Below are positions 43,534 to 53,444 of a DNA stretch of 64,000 bases, piece after piece. The DNA is taken from positions 4,176,945 through 4,240,944 of the forward strand of contig NZ_CM001165.1 of assembly GCF_000213055.1 (NCBI RefSeq). The letters run 5' to 3'. The position numbers were made by a program, and so were the translations under genes. Origin of the DNA: Streptomyces sp. Tu6071 (GTDB lineage: Bacteria; Actinomycetota; Actinomycetes; Streptomycetales; Streptomycetaceae). Positions within the stretch are counted from its first letter, which is position 1; every line of letters begins with the position of its first letter. The notes beneath the pieces are model-generated. The model had not been told where the DNA came from. It made no database searches and saw nothing but the letters and a program-made list of their open reading frames with translations.

Positions 43534-45174
43534 ATGAGTGTGGACACAAGAACACCCCGCAATCCCACCGGGGGAACCTCGACGGGATTCGACGAACCCC
43601 CCTTGCTGGCCATGGTCAAGGTGGCCAGTGATCCGGCGCAGGTGATCGTCAATCACGCGAGTTTCCGTGTGCAGCTTCCCTCCACCGCCCGGGCCTCCTC
43701 GCGGGTGGCCGCCGCGCGGGCCGCTGTGCCGCGGCGCGAGCCCGTCGTGGGGACGGGGGGTGCGCGGCGCAAGCCTGTCGTGTGGAACGGCAGTTCCGGG
43801 CCCGGGGACACCGCGGCGACGGGACTGCTCGAAGCCGTGCGGACGACCGGCATCCGGCACGGCGAGGCGCCGCGCGCGGCCGGGGAGACCGGCGAGCTGA
43901 CGCAGGCGATCCCCGCGTACGGAGCCGACGAGACCCAGGCCCTCGTCGAGACGCGGGCCCTCGCCGCCGCGGGCGGGCCCGGGGCGCCGCTGCTGCCGCG
44001 GATGCGCGGTTCGGGGAGCGCGTTCGAGGAGGAGGGGCCGCGGTACGGGGGTGTGCCGACGGGGGAGCTTCCGCTCGTCGAGGACCGGTCCCGTACGGGC
44101 AGCCGCAAGGACAACGCGCGGCACGGGTACTACCCCGGCCGGCGTCTCAACCTCGGCGTCGTGCTCCTGCCGCTGCGCGTCTTCCTCGGGCTCATCTCCG
44201 TCTACGCCGGTATGGGCAAGCTCTGCGACCCCGTGTACTTCGACGGTGGCGAGCGCGGCTCGATGGTGAAGTGGCTGACGTCGCTGCACCCTTGGGCGCT
44301 CGCCGAGCCGCTCCGCGACTTCGCGCTCTCGCACCCCGTCGGCGCGGGGCTATCGATCGCGTTCCTCCAGGTCATCGCCGGGGTGCTCACCGTGCTCGGG
44401 CTGTGGCAGCGGCTCGCGGCGGCGACCGGCGTCGCGCTCTCGGCGGCGCTGCTCGTGACGGTGACCTGGCGGACCGTACCGGCGTACGACGCGCCGGACT
44501 TCATCTATCTCGCCGCCTGGAGCCCGCTCGTCATCGCGGGCGCGCCCGTCTACTCGGTCGACGCGCGGCTCGCCTCGGGCGCGTGGCGCGCGCTCGGGCC
44601 GCGCGCCACGCTCGCGGCGCTGCGCGGGCGGGTGCTGCGGCGCGGCTCGGTGCTCGCGTTCGTCGTCATCGGGTGCACGCTCCTCATCGGGGCGATGCTC
44701 GGTGCGGCCGTACGGGACGCGGACCGCATCACGGCCCCGGGACCGGGTGAGCAGCCCCGCAACGAGCTGCCCGGCTCGCCGTTCCCGCGCGACGCCGAGA
44801 AGCGCAAGCCCAGCAACTCGCCCTCGGCGAAGCCCTCCTCGCCCGCCGCCGAGACCTCGGTGGCGCCGAGCGCGCCCACGTCGGCGCCCCCGCGGTCCAC
44901 GGGCGGTGAGCAGAGCGGTACGTCGCCGCGGACGCCCGCGCAGGGCGGCGGCGGTACGACGCCGGGGGACACCCCGCAGGCCCCGCCCGCGCAGCAGCAG
45001 GCGCCGCAGCAACAGGCCCCCTCGTCCACGGGGGGCGGCGGCCCGGCCTCGGGCTCCGGCGGCGGCGCCCAGGGCTCGGCCCCCGCCGACTCGGCCCCGC
45101 AGAGCGGTGGTTCCGGCGAGGGACAGGAACCGGAGAGCGGGGGTGGTCAGGGACTCGGCGGCCTCTTCGGCTAG
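43534..45174 (+). CDS. DoxX-family membrane protein with long disordered ends
   Basis: 546 residues. The first 195 residues are low complexity (Ala/Gly/Pro/Glu); a DoxX-like domain with four or so membrane helices runs from 205 to 395 ('LPLRVFLGLISVYAGMGKL'); the last 150 residues are Ser/Pro/Gln/Gly-rich (AQQQAPQQQAPSS) and probably extracellular. DoxX relatives are linked to redox and thiosulfate metabolism, but this long form is typical of streptomycetes and uncharacterised. Two hairpins follow its stop codon. Confidence 0.8.
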   Translation: MSVDTRTPRNPTGGTSTGFDEPPLLAMVKVASDPAQVIVNHASFRVQLPSTARASSRVAAARAAVPRREPVVGTGGARRKPVVWNGSSGPGDTAATGLLEAVRTTGIRHGEAPRAAGETGELTQAIPAYGADETQALVETRALAAAGGPGAPLLPRMRGSGSAFEEEGPRYGGVPTGELPLVEDRSRTGSRKDNARHGYYPGRRLNLGVVLLPLRVFLGLISVYAGMGKLCDPVYFDGGERGSMVKWLTSLHPWALAEPLRDFALSHPVGAGLSIAFLQVIAGVLTVLGLWQRLAAATGVALSAALLVTVTWRTVPAYDAPDFIYLAAWSPLVIAGAPVYSVDARLASGAWRALGPRATLAALRGRVLRRGSVLAFVVIGCTLLIGAMLGAAVRDADRITAPGPGEQPRNELPGSPFPRDAEKRKPSNSPSAKPSSPAAETSVAPSAPTSAPPRSTGGEQSGTSPRTPAQGGGGTTPGDTPQAPPAQQQAPQQQAPSSTGGGGPASGSGGGAQGSAPADSAPQSGGSGEGQEPESGGGQGLGGLFG

Positions 45175-45175
45175 C

Positions 45176-45202
45176 GGCGGGCCGGTGGAGTACCGGCCCG
45201 CC
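45176..45202 (+). terminator. Hairpin right after the DoxX-family gene
   Basis: 11-bp stem (GGCGGGCCGGT / ACCGGCCCGCC), loop GGAGT, starting 2 nt after the stop codon. Confidence 0.75.
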
Positions 45203-45239
45203 TGACGAGACCCGGCGACGACGTCCGCCCGGTGCGGTA

Positions 45240-45280
45240 CGGGAGAGGGGCCCACCCGACGGGGGTGGGCCCCTCTCCCG
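45240..45280. terminator. Long perfect hairpin between convergent genes
   Basis: 18-bp stem (45240-45257 with 45263-45280; core GGGAGAGGGGCCCACCC), loop of five bases. Second terminator after the DoxX-family gene; may also act on the opposing acetyltransferase unit. Confidence 0.85.
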
Positions 45281-45407
45281 CGTGGGTTCCCGCACCGGGT
45301 GCGGGGACGAGCGAGGCGTGCGCGGCCCGCGGAGGATGCTGGGCGCGTGCTGCCGCCCGCCCCGGGCGCCCGTACGGGCCTCACAGCCCCAGGCCCGCTA
45401 CGGCCCC

Positions 45408-45914
45408 TCACAGCCTCCGGCGCATCGCCTGGCGGGGCCAGCGGTCCAGGCCGGCCGCTGCCTCTTCGGCGCGGATCTTCCGCAGGCCCGGGGGGAGGGC
45501 GGCGGGCGGGACCTCCTCGAAGCCGAGGCGTGCGTAGTACGGGGCGTTCCAGGGGACTTCGGTGAAGGTGGTCAGGGTGAGGGCCTTCGCGCCCTCCGTG
45601 CGGGCGTGGGTCGTCGCGTGGGCGATCAGGGTGCGGCCCAGGCCCTGGTGGGCGTGGGACGGGTCCACCGAGACCTGTTCGATGTGGAGGCCGCCGTCGA
45701 CCCGGTCCGCGATCAGGTAGGCCACGGGGGTGTCGTCGGGGAGCGTGCACACCCAGGCCAGGCCCGCTTGCCGGTGGCGTTCCAGGGTCGCGAGCGAGGG
45801 CGGGGCGTCGTCCGCGATCTCCGGCATGCCGAGCTCGCGGAAGGGGGCGCCCGCCGCGACCTCGATGCGCTGGAGGCGGGGGAGGTCGGCGGGGCGCGCG
45901 GCCCGGATCGTCAT
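45408..45914 (-). CDS. GNAT-family N-acetyltransferase
   Basis: 168 residues; GNAT motif A 'QVSVDPSHAHQGLGRTLIAHA' in two parts (VSVDPSHAHQGLGR, TLIAHA) around residue 88, and the C-terminal 'APYYARLGFEEV' motif. Its ATG overlaps the stop codon of the nucleotidyltransferase by 4 bp (ATGA), so the two form a coupled operon. A shared role in modifying or activating a sugar or amino sugar is possible but unproven. Confidence 0.87.
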   Translation of the reverse strand: MTIRAARPADLPRLQRIEVAAGAPFRELGMPEIADDAPPSLATLERHRQAGLAWVCTLPDDTPVAYLIADRVDGGLHIEQVSVDPSHAHQGLGRTLIAHATTHARTEGAKALTLTTFTEVPWNAPYYARLGFEEVPPAALPPGLRKIRAEEAAAGLDRWPRQAMRRRL

Positions 45915-46690
45915 GCCTCGTAGCCCCGTTCCTCCGCCAGTTCCTTCGCCGCCTCCTTCAGGTCCTTCGCCGTGTCGATCGCGCGCCAGTAGGCGCCCTG
46001 CGGGATCGGGTAGCCGGCGAGGCGGCGTTCGCGGGCGAGGCGGGGGAAGGCGGTGCGCTCGTGGTCGCCGCGCTCGGGGAGCAGGTTCGTGAAGGCGGGG
46101 GAGAGCACGTAGACGCCCGCGTTGACCGAGTACGGGGAGGGCGGGGCCTCGACGAAGTCGCTGATGTGGCCGAAGGTGTCCGTCTCGACGACGCCCCACG
46201 GCAGGCGCGGGCGGGCGAGCGCGAGCGTGGCCACGGCGGCGCGTTCCGCGTGGAAGGCGGCCATCGCGCGCAGGCCGAAGCGGGTCCAGATGTCGCCGTT
46301 CGTCGCGTACCAGGGCTCGCCCGGGTGCGGGAGGTGCGCGGCGGCGAACTTGAGGCCGCCGCCCCGGCCGAGCGGCTCGGGTTCGATCACCGTCTCGACG
46401 CGCAGGGGGAGTTCGGTCTGCTCCAGCCAGGCGATGAGCACGTCGGCGAGGTGGCCGCAGGAGATGACGACGTCCGTGACGCCCTCGCGCGCGAGCCACT
46501 CCAGCTGATGGCCGATGATCGGCACGCCCGTGCCCGGGATCTCGACCATCGGCTTGGGCCGGTCGTCGGTGTACGGGCGCAGCCGGGAGCCCTGGCCCCC
46601 GGCGAGGATCACGGCCTGGCGGGGCGCCCCGGCGGGCCAGGCGGGGGCGGTGCCCTCGTCCGTGGTCGGGCGCGCGTGCGATTCGCTCAT
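45911..46690 (-). CDS. NDP-sugar nucleotidyltransferase-like protein
   Basis: 259 residues with the GT-A nucleotidyltransferase motifs: 'ILAGGQGSRLRPYTDDRPKPM' in pieces (GGQGSRLRPYT, then RPKPM; about 29-48), and metal-site 'TNGDIWT'. Similar to RmlA/GlmU-N-type enzymes that make NDP-sugars from sugar-1-phosphates; no other sugar genes adjoin. TAAAGT (46697-46702, minus strand) ends 6 nt before ATG 46690, another leaderless arrangement. Coupled to the acetyltransferase downstream. Confidence 0.85.
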   Translation of the reverse strand: MSESHARPTTDEGTAPAWPAGAPRQAVILAGGQGSRLRPYTDDRPKPMVEIPGTGVPIIGHQLEWLAREGVTDVVISCGHLADVLIAWLEQTELPLRVETVIEPEPLGRGGGLKFAAAHLPHPGEPWYATNGDIWTRFGLRAMAAFHAERAAVATLALARPRLPWGVVETDTFGHISDFVEAPPSPYSVNAGVYVLSPAFTNLLPERGDHERTAFPRLARERRLAGYPIPQGAYWRAIDTAKDLKEAAKELAEERGYEA

Positions 46691-46747
46691 GGCGGCACTT
46701 TACGGGGAAGGGGACGGAGCGGGGCGGGGGTGGCCGCCCGGTCACGG

Positions 46748-46865
46748 GGTGCCCCCCGTCCCGTACGGCCGTCGTCCGGCCCGTACCGCCGTCGTCCGAC
46801 CGGCGGCGGGCCGTCGTCCGACCGGCGGCGGGCCGTCGTCCGGCCCGTGCGCCGTCCCCGTCCGG
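46748..46865. repeat. Tandem GCCGTCGTCCG-type repeats
   Basis: At least four copies of a ~25-bp unit built on GCCGTCGTCCG(G/A)CC between the nucleotidyltransferase start and the secreted protein's stop codon. No gene is seen in it. Confidence 0.6.
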
Positions 46866-46886
46866 CCCGTGCCGCCGGGGCCCGCG

Positions 46887-47321
46887 TCAGCCCTGCATCG
46901 TCGCCACGCCCGTCGCGTACGCCGTGTCGCAGACCGGGCGGGCGAAGGACTGGGCGCGGTTGGGGCCGTAGGCGCGGACGGCCGCCTCTCCGAGGGAACG
47001 GGCGAGCGAGACGCAGTGCTTGGCGAGCGAGGGGCGCTCGTGGATCGCCTGCTGGAGGTGGGTGAGGGCGATGCCCGGGTCCTTCTCCTGGAGTTCGGAG
47101 AGGAGCTTGGTGCGCAGCACCTCCTCGGGTGCGCGGCGCTTGTTCTTCGCGTCCGCGCCCGCGGGCGAGGAGGCGTCGGAGGCGGAGGCGGTGAGCGTGG
47201 AATCGCTCGACCCCTGGGTCGTCCAGCTGACGTGCGTCACGGCGAGCGTCCCGGAGAGCACCAGGACGACGGGCAGGACGAGGGCGAGCGTTCGGCCGAT
47301 GCGGCGGGCGGTGTAATTCAC
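46887..47321 (-). CDS. Small secreted or membrane-anchored protein of unknown function
   Basis: 144 residues from GTG 47321. One hydrophobic segment (about 10-30, LALVLPVVLVLSGTLAV) acts as signal or anchor; the rest is a Ser/Ala linker and a helical domain with two cysteines (C103 in 'KHCVSLARS', C130 in 'RPVCDTAYA') that may pair outside the cell. I do not recognise the family. The upstream gap is AT-rich and contains a TCACTC-TATC-GAGTGA inverted repeat. Confidence 0.7.
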   Translation of the reverse strand: MNYTARRIGRTLALVLPVVLVLSGTLAVTHVSWTTQGSSDSTLTASASDASSPAGADAKNKRRAPEEVLRTKLLSELQEKDPGIALTHLQQAIHERPSLAKHCVSLARSLGEAAVRAYGPNRAQSFARPVCDTAYATGVATMQG

Positions 47322-47363
47322 GCGGGGAAGCGTAGCGCTCCGTGCTGATATAGCGACATTTAG

Positions 47364-47379
47364 TCACTCTATCGAGTGA
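47364..47379. promoter_or_regulatory. Inverted repeat in an AT-rich gap upstream of the secreted protein
   Basis: TCACTC-TATC-GAGTGA, perfect 6-bp arms, 43 bp upstream of the GTG 47321, in the most AT-rich stretch nearby. Candidate operator. Confidence 0.4.
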
Positions 47380-47480
47380 GGTAATTCGGTGTTTCGTGGG
47401 TATGGAAGTTGACTTCGCAGGTCGGGGAGGGGGTGCTCCAGGGTGCTTCGGCAGGTGCCGGACAGGTGTGGACACGGCGA

Positions 47481-47518
47481 GGGCCCCGCCCTCCCCACTG
47501 CGGGGAAGGACGGGGCCC
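47481..47518 (-). terminator. Hairpin after msiK
   Basis: GGGCCCCG / CGGGGCCC outer stem with an inner CCTCCCC / GGGGAAGG stem (one mismatch, one bulge), about 70 nt after the msiK stop. Confidence 0.7.
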
Positions 47519-47587
47519 GTTGGCGCGTGGTTGCCTCTTCGGCCCGTACGGGCCCGTAATGCACCCGTACGAGTGAAGGCAGCGGCG

Positions 47588-48709
<1,122 letters not shown>

Positions 48710-49127
48710 TGCGGGCCCCCTTCACCGGCAGGAACGTGCCGGACGATCCGAGTAAAGAGAGGAGAAGTGGTGTAGTCCACACGGGTGAACTGCGGGTGAC
48801 GCTACCCCGGCGTCTGCGGATTGTCAGTAGTCCAGGTCATGTGATGTTCAACCGGCGCTTCACCTCCCCTCTTCGCCCCGCTTCTCCCGGACGCGCCGGT
48901 CGCCGGTCGCGGGGTGGGTGGTCACGCTCCGGAAGATGTGCGCCACGGGCGGTCGCGTCGACAGGTCCCGCGGCGCGGCTCCCGCAGCCCGCTCGTGGCA
49001 CGTCACGCAGCCCGTCGGGCACCCCTCCCGGGATCCCTCGCGGCGGCTGAAAAGGCGTTCTGGTGGGCTCGCCACCCCGCACCTACCATCGGTCCGGTCG
49101 GAGCGGACGGGGGACGACGGGGGGACC
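48710..49127. other. 418-bp gap with a DasR-like site upstream of msiK
   Basis: TGGTGTAGTCCA (48768-48779) matches the core of the DasR consensus TGGTCTAGACCA at 10 of 12 bases, about 60 bp before msiK, but outer positions match poorly. The opposite gene may use TACCAT (49084-49089) as -10 box. No further gene is seen. Confidence 0.35.
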
Positions 49128-50084
49128 ATGGCTGGCGGACCGGGGGAGCCGGGGCGCCTGGAGAGGCTGCTCAACTGGATCGCGCGGAACTTCGAGCTGC
49201 TGCTCGCGGTGCTCGGCGCGATCACCGTCGGCGTCATGGACCTGTTCGGCGACTCGCTCGGCGAGGACGCCACGGCCGGGGCCACGGTCCTCGTGCTCGG
49301 TGCCCTCGCCGCCGGCTCGCTGCGCCAGCGCCGCCGCGACGAGAACCTCGCCGACGCGGTCCACGACATCCAGCGGGCCTTCGAGGGCATGCAGATGGTG
49401 CGCTCGCTCACGGGCAGCGAGATCGGCGCCGAGCTGCGCAAGGCGCGCGAGCGCAGCGACTTCTGGGCCTTCAAGGGCGGTACGGGCACCTATCTGCGCG
49501 CCGTGACGCTGCCGGAGTGCGTGGAACGGGCCCGGGGCAACCGCTCCAACCTGACCTTCACGATCGACATCGTCGACCCCGCCGATACCCCGGCCTGCCG
49601 TGCCTACGCCCGCTTCCGCCGCTCGTACGCGACGACGGAGGGCTCGTACGAGCCGGAGGCGTGGACCGAGGAGCGGACGAGCAAGGAGTCGTACGCGACC
49701 GTCCTCGCCGCCGGGTGGCACCTCCAGCGCCTGCCCGGCATGACCGTGCACCTCTACTTGTCGTCCACCGCGCCGACCCTGCGCTTCGACGTCTCGCAGT
49801 CCCGGCTGATCATCACGCAGGACGACCGCGCCCGGCCGGGCCTCCTCGTCACCGAGAACCACCCGCTGCACCGCTACTACAGCGTCGAACTCCAGCAGAG
49901 CCGCAACCAGGCCCGCAAGATCGAGCTCGGCCAGGCCCGCGCCCTCGACAACGACCCGACCAACGACCAGGCGCGGGCCTTCTTCGAGGACCTCGGCCTG
50001 CCGCTGCCCACGACCTTCTCCGACACCGACGTGCGGCAGATCGTGGAGAAGGCGCTGCACGCGGAGAACCCGTACCCGATCTGA
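49128..50084 (+). CDS. Membrane-anchored protein of unknown function
   Basis: 318 residues from ATG 49128; GGGGG lies upstream, and the earlier frame start (48918) would add an Arg-rich stretch unlikely to be real. Two hydrophobic segments (about 15-40 and 48-65) form a hairpin in the membrane; the rest is a soluble cytosolic domain starting near 'RRRDENLADAVHDIQRAFEG' and containing 'FWAFKGGTGTYLRAVTLPEC'. I do not recognise the domain. The sequence following its stop is a degenerate tandem repeat. Confidence 0.7.
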   Translation: MAGGPGEPGRLERLLNWIARNFELLLAVLGAITVGVMDLFGDSLGEDATAGATVLVLGALAAGSLRQRRRDENLADAVHDIQRAFEGMQMVRSLTGSEIGAELRKARERSDFWAFKGGTGTYLRAVTLPECVERARGNRSNLTFTIDIVDPADTPACRAYARFRRSYATTEGSYEPEAWTEERTSKESYATVLAAGWHLQRLPGMTVHLYLSSTAPTLRFDVSQSRLIITQDDRARPGLLVTENHPLHRYYSVELQQSRNQARKIELGQARALDNDPTNDQARAFFEDLGLPLPTTFSDTDVRQIVEKALHAENPYPI

Positions 50085-50240
50085 GCCGCACCGAGCCGTA
50101 CGCCCCCGTCGCAAGCCGAGCCCAGCCGTCAGCCGCACGCCGCACCGAGCCGCAAGCCCCACGCCGCACCCAGCCGTGAGCCGCAAGCCGTCAACCGCAC
50201 CGAGCCGCAAGCCGCACCGAGCCCTACCCGATCCGATCCG
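50085..50240. repeat. Degenerate AGCCGCA(C/A)-type repeats after a stop codon
   Basis: Many variants of AGCCGCACCGAGCCGCAAGCC follow the stop codon of the unknown membrane gene, whose own end TGAGCCGCACCGAGCC is the first copy. No gene is visible. Confidence 0.6.
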
Positions 50241-50277
50241 AGCCGCACCGATCCGAGAGGCCAGGCCGCGCCACGCC

Positions 50278-51036
50278 ATGGATCTGCCCCACGGGATAGA
50301 CATCGACTACGACGCCCTGCACGCGCTGCTCGCCCCCGGCGCGGGGCCGCCGCCCGCGGACCGTACCGTCGCGAGCGACCTCGCCGCCGCCGCGCTCCGT
50401 GCCGTCGCCGAGGGGCGCTGGGACCTGCCCGCGATCCGGCACCCGCTCGGCTTCCTGTGCCTGCCGGTGCTCAGGGACGGGGCGAAGGGGGTGTGCGTGC
50501 ACCTCTTCGACGGCGACGACGCGGAGGAGGACGCGGGGGGCGCGGACCTCGGGGACGGCACGGGCGGGCGGGACGCCGGGGGTGGGCCGGGCGGCCGGGC
50601 GCCCCTCGTCCACGCCCACAGCTGGTCGCTCGTCAGCCTCGTCCTCCTCGGGCGCGTGACGAACCGCTCCGTACGCGTCGTCGACGACCCCGTGGCGCCG
50701 ACGCACCGCGTGTACGAGGTGCGCAGCGGGCCGGACGGCACGGACGAGGTGCGGCGCACCGCGCGGCTCGTGCGCGCGGAGCCGGGCGGCTCCGAGCGGA
50801 GCACGAGCGGTGACGTCTACGTCGTCGGGCCCGGCGAGTTCCACGCGACGGTGGTGGGCGGCGGCCGGCCCGCCGCGACGCTCGTGCTCGGCGCGACGCT
50901 GCCGGGGCGCAGCGACATGTCCCTGGGACCGCTGCGCGGTGAGGGGCACCGCTCGGTGCGGGAGATCTGCGACCGGGAAGAGACCGTCGTGGCGGTGCGC
51001 GCCGCTCTGAGGAGGATCGATGGACCGGGCGACTGA
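50278..51036 (+). CDS. Cupin-like protein
   Basis: 252 residues. The core has a cupin/cysteine-dioxygenase-like pattern: 'GVCVHLFDGD', then 'PLVHAHSWSLVSLVLLGRV' with two histidines (HAH) and a later 'GEFHATVV' histidine that could complete a metal site. A Gly/Asp-rich insert (about residues 80-105) splits the core. The final 17 bp overlap the next gene, and its reading frame carries that gene's AGGAGG ribosome site, so both are coupled. Enzyme activity not established. Confidence 0.65.
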   Translation: MDLPHGIDIDYDALHALLAPGAGPPPADRTVASDLAAAALRAVAEGRWDLPAIRHPLGFLCLPVLRDGAKGVCVHLFDGDDAEEDAGGADLGDGTGGRDAGGGPGGRAPLVHAHSWSLVSLVLLGRVTNRSVRVVDDPVAPTHRVYEVRSGPDGTDEVRRTARLVRAEPGGSERSTSGDVYVVGPGEFHATVVGGGRPAATLVLGATLPGRSDMSLGPLRGEGHRSVREICDREETVVAVRAALRRIDGPGD

Positions 51037-51964
51037 GGAACAGGGCGACTACGCGGCCGAGTTGCAGGTCGCGCTGGCCGCGGCCGAGGAGGCGGGGCGG
51101 ATGCTGCGCGCCCGCTTCGGGGACACGTGGCGCATCGGCGTCAAGAGCGAGGACGGCGACGTCGTCACCGAACTCGACCTGGCGGCCGAGCGGATCGTGC
51201 TCGGCAGACTGCGCGAGGCGTTCCCGGAGGACCGGGTGTGGTCGGAGGAGGCCGGGGTGCTCGCGGGCGCGGCGGACCGCACGTGGCTCGTCGACCCGCT
51301 CGACGGGAGCAACAACGTCGCGATCGGGCTGCCCACGTACGCGGTGGGCATCGGGCTGTGCGTGGCCGGGGCACCCGTGCTCGGCGTCGTCCACGAACCG
51401 CACACGGGGGCCACGTGGCACGCGGTGCGGGGCGGCGGGACGTACGGGCGCGGGAGGCGGCTCGGCGCGGACGGCGAGGGTCCCGTCCTGGCGGCGGGGC
51501 CCGTACCTGCGGCGGGGCCCGTATCTGCGGCCGTCTCCGTACCTGCCGCCGAGACGCTGCCCCCCGACGTCGCCGTGCCCGCCTCCTCGCCGCGCCTCGT
51601 CGTGGCCTGGACGCAGGGGCACTCGGTGCGCAAGGACGACGCGCTCGCGGAGGCGTTGCGGGTCGCGCTGGAGCGGCGCACGCGGCGCGTGCTCGCGCTG
51701 TGGGCGCCGCTGCTCGGCTGGTCGATGCTGGCGCGCGGGACGATCGACGGCTTCGTGGGGTACTGCGCGGAGGCGGTGGACTTCCCGCCGGGGGCGCTGC
51801 TCGCGCTGGAGGCGGGCTGCGAGTTCCGTACGCTCGAAGGCGGCCCGTTCCGCGTCGGCTTCGCCGGGCCCGACACGACGCGCTGCTTCGTCGCGGGGCG
51901 CCCCGGGGTCCTCGACCGGCTGGTGGCGCTCACGCGGGAGGCGGTGGGGGCCGCCGTGGTGTGA
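51020..51964 (+). CDS. Inositol monophosphatase-family phosphatase
   Basis: 314 residues. IMPase motifs: 'WSEEAG' (E76/E77), 'DPLDGSNN' (D92, D95) and the C-terminal 'EAVDFPPGALLALEAG' matching the WD.AAG motif but with Phe-Pro in place of Trp-Asp neighbours. Substrates in the family include inositol phosphate, fructose-1,6-bisphosphate and PAP. An insert with AAGPVPAAGPVSAAVSVPAA repeats lies at about 153-178. ATG 51020 has AGGAGG 4 nt before it. In an operon with the cupin-like gene. Confidence 0.85.
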   Translation: MDRATEEQGDYAAELQVALAAAEEAGRMLRARFGDTWRIGVKSEDGDVVTELDLAAERIVLGRLREAFPEDRVWSEEAGVLAGAADRTWLVDPLDGSNNVAIGLPTYAVGIGLCVAGAPVLGVVHEPHTGATWHAVRGGGTYGRGRRLGADGEGPVLAAGPVPAAGPVSAAVSVPAAETLPPDVAVPASSPRLVVAWTQGHSVRKDDALAEALRVALERRTRRVLALWAPLLGWSMLARGTIDGFVGYCAEAVDFPPGALLALEAGCEFRTLEGGPFRVGFAGPDTTRCFVAGRPGVLDRLVALTREAVGAAVV

Positions 51965-51986
51965 CCACCTTACGTACGGGCCCTGT

Positions 51987-53207
51987 TCAGCTCGTCAGGA
52001 CGAGTGCGCCCGTCGCCGCCGCCGTGCCCGTGAGCGCGAGGACGAGCCCGGTGCCGACGAAGCGCGCGAGGGGCACCTTGACCCCGGCGGTGCGGCAGCG
52101 CTCGAACCACAGGAGGGTCGCGAGCGAGGCCCAAGGGGTCACGAGCGGACCGACGTTGGTGCCGATGAGGAAGGCGAGGAGCTGGTCCCTGTTGCCGTCG
52201 GGGACGGCGGCCTCGCCCGCGAGGTAGACCGGCAGGTTGTTGAGCACGTTGGAGAGCCCGGCGCCGACCGACGCGGAGCGGAAGAGGCCGCCCGCGCCCT
52301 CCTCCGTGCCCATCGCGTGCGTCAACAGCGTATGCAGACCATGGACGTTGACCGTCTCCACGACGAGGAACATGCCCGGCACCATGATCAGCAGGCGCCA
52401 GGGGACGAGTGACAGGCGCAGTTCGCCGGGCCTGCGGAGCGCGAAGGCGACGACCACGACGAGCGCGGCGGCGAGCGAGTCCGCCCACAGCGGCACGGGC
52501 GCGACCAGGATCGCGACGAGGAAGCCCGCGCAGGCGAGGGCGCACGTGCGGAAGAGGACCGGGTCGGCCGGGCGGAACGCCGTTGTCGGCACGTAGACAT
52601 CGGCGCCGCGCCGCCCGCGCCTCCAGTACATCGCCCACAGGCACACCGCCGTCGCCGCGATGACGGCCGCCTGCGGGGCCCACATGCGGGCGGCGAGACC
52701 CCCCGCGGAGAGCCCGACGCGGTCCGCCGCGAGGAGGTTCGTGAGGTTCGAGACGGGGAGCAGGAGGCTCGCGGTGTTGGCGAGCCACACCGTCGTCATC
52801 GCGAGCGGCAGGGGTGCGATGCCGACGCGCGCCGCCATCGCGAGCATGACGGGGGTGAGCAGGACGGCCGTCGTGTCGAGGTTCAGGATGAGCGCCGTCG
52901 CGGAGGCGAAGAGCACGCAGAGGCCGAACAGGCGTGCGTAACTGCCCTTGCCGACGCGTGAGATCCCCCCGGCCAGCACGTCGAACACCTGTGCCCGGCC
53001 GGTGAGTTCGGCCATGACGATGACGGTCGCGAGGAAGGCCAGGAGGGGTGCCGTCCGGCGGGCCACGTCCCCCGCCGCGTGGGTGGGCAGCGCGCCCGTC
53101 GCGAGGAGGAGCAGGCCGCACGCGAGCAGGGCGCAGGCCAGCAGGTCCAAGGGGTGCGGGCGGCGGCGCGGGGGTCTGGGTGTCGGCACGGCGACAGGTT
53201 CGCACAT
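51987..53207 (-). CDS. ArsB/SLC13-type anion permease
   Basis: About 406 residues with 10-12 membrane helices. Duplicated signature loops of the ArsB/CitM ion transporter superfamily are present: 'LLPVSNLTNLL' in the first half and 'GTNVGPLVTPWASLATLLW' in the second. Candidates include arsenite, dicarboxylates or sodium; no arsenic regulator or reductase is adjacent, so arsenite efflux is not supported by context. The start may be ATG 53207 or GTG 53189. Confidence 0.82.
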   Translation of the reverse strand: MCEPVAVPTPRPPRRRPHPLDLLACALLACGLLLLATGALPTHAAGDVARRTAPLLAFLATVIVMAELTGRAQVFDVLAGGISRVGKGSYARLFGLCVLFASATALILNLDTTAVLLTPVMLAMAARVGIAPLPLAMTTVWLANTASLLLPVSNLTNLLAADRVGLSAGGLAARMWAPQAAVIAATAVCLWAMYWRRGRRGADVYVPTTAFRPADPVLFRTCALACAGFLVAILVAPVPLWADSLAAALVVVVAFALRRPGELRLSLVPWRLLIMVPGMFLVVETVNVHGLHTLLTHAMGTEEGAGGLFRSASVGAGLSNVLNNLPVYLAGEAAVPDGNRDQLLAFLIGTNVGPLVTPWASLATLLWFERCRTAGVKVPLARFVGTGLVLALTGTAAATGALVLTS

Positions 53208-53444
53208 GCGCGCGGGGGCGAAGAAGGGTGCGCGGGAGCGGGGCGGCGGCGTGGGGTCCGAACGGTCGTACGGGTCCGTGCGGGCCCGCTGGGGCCCGTG
53301 CGGGTCCGTTCCGGCGCCCCGTACCGCACGCGTGCCCGCCCGGCGACTGTACGTACCCCGGCAGGTGCCGACTCGTCCCCGTAACCGGGACTTTTGGCCG
53401 GTTGTCCACCGGCGGGGGGTTACCCGGGTTCCTAGGATGGTCGG

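Noticed and set aside
38636-45300. cas genes near the CRISPR array
   Set aside because: All genes on both sides are housekeeping (carD, ispD, ispF, cysS, rlmB) or DoxX-like; none resembles cas1, cas2, cas3 or Cascade subunits.
51987-53207. Arsenite exporter arsB
   Set aside because: Superfamily match only; no ars regulator, reductase or chaperone gene is present.
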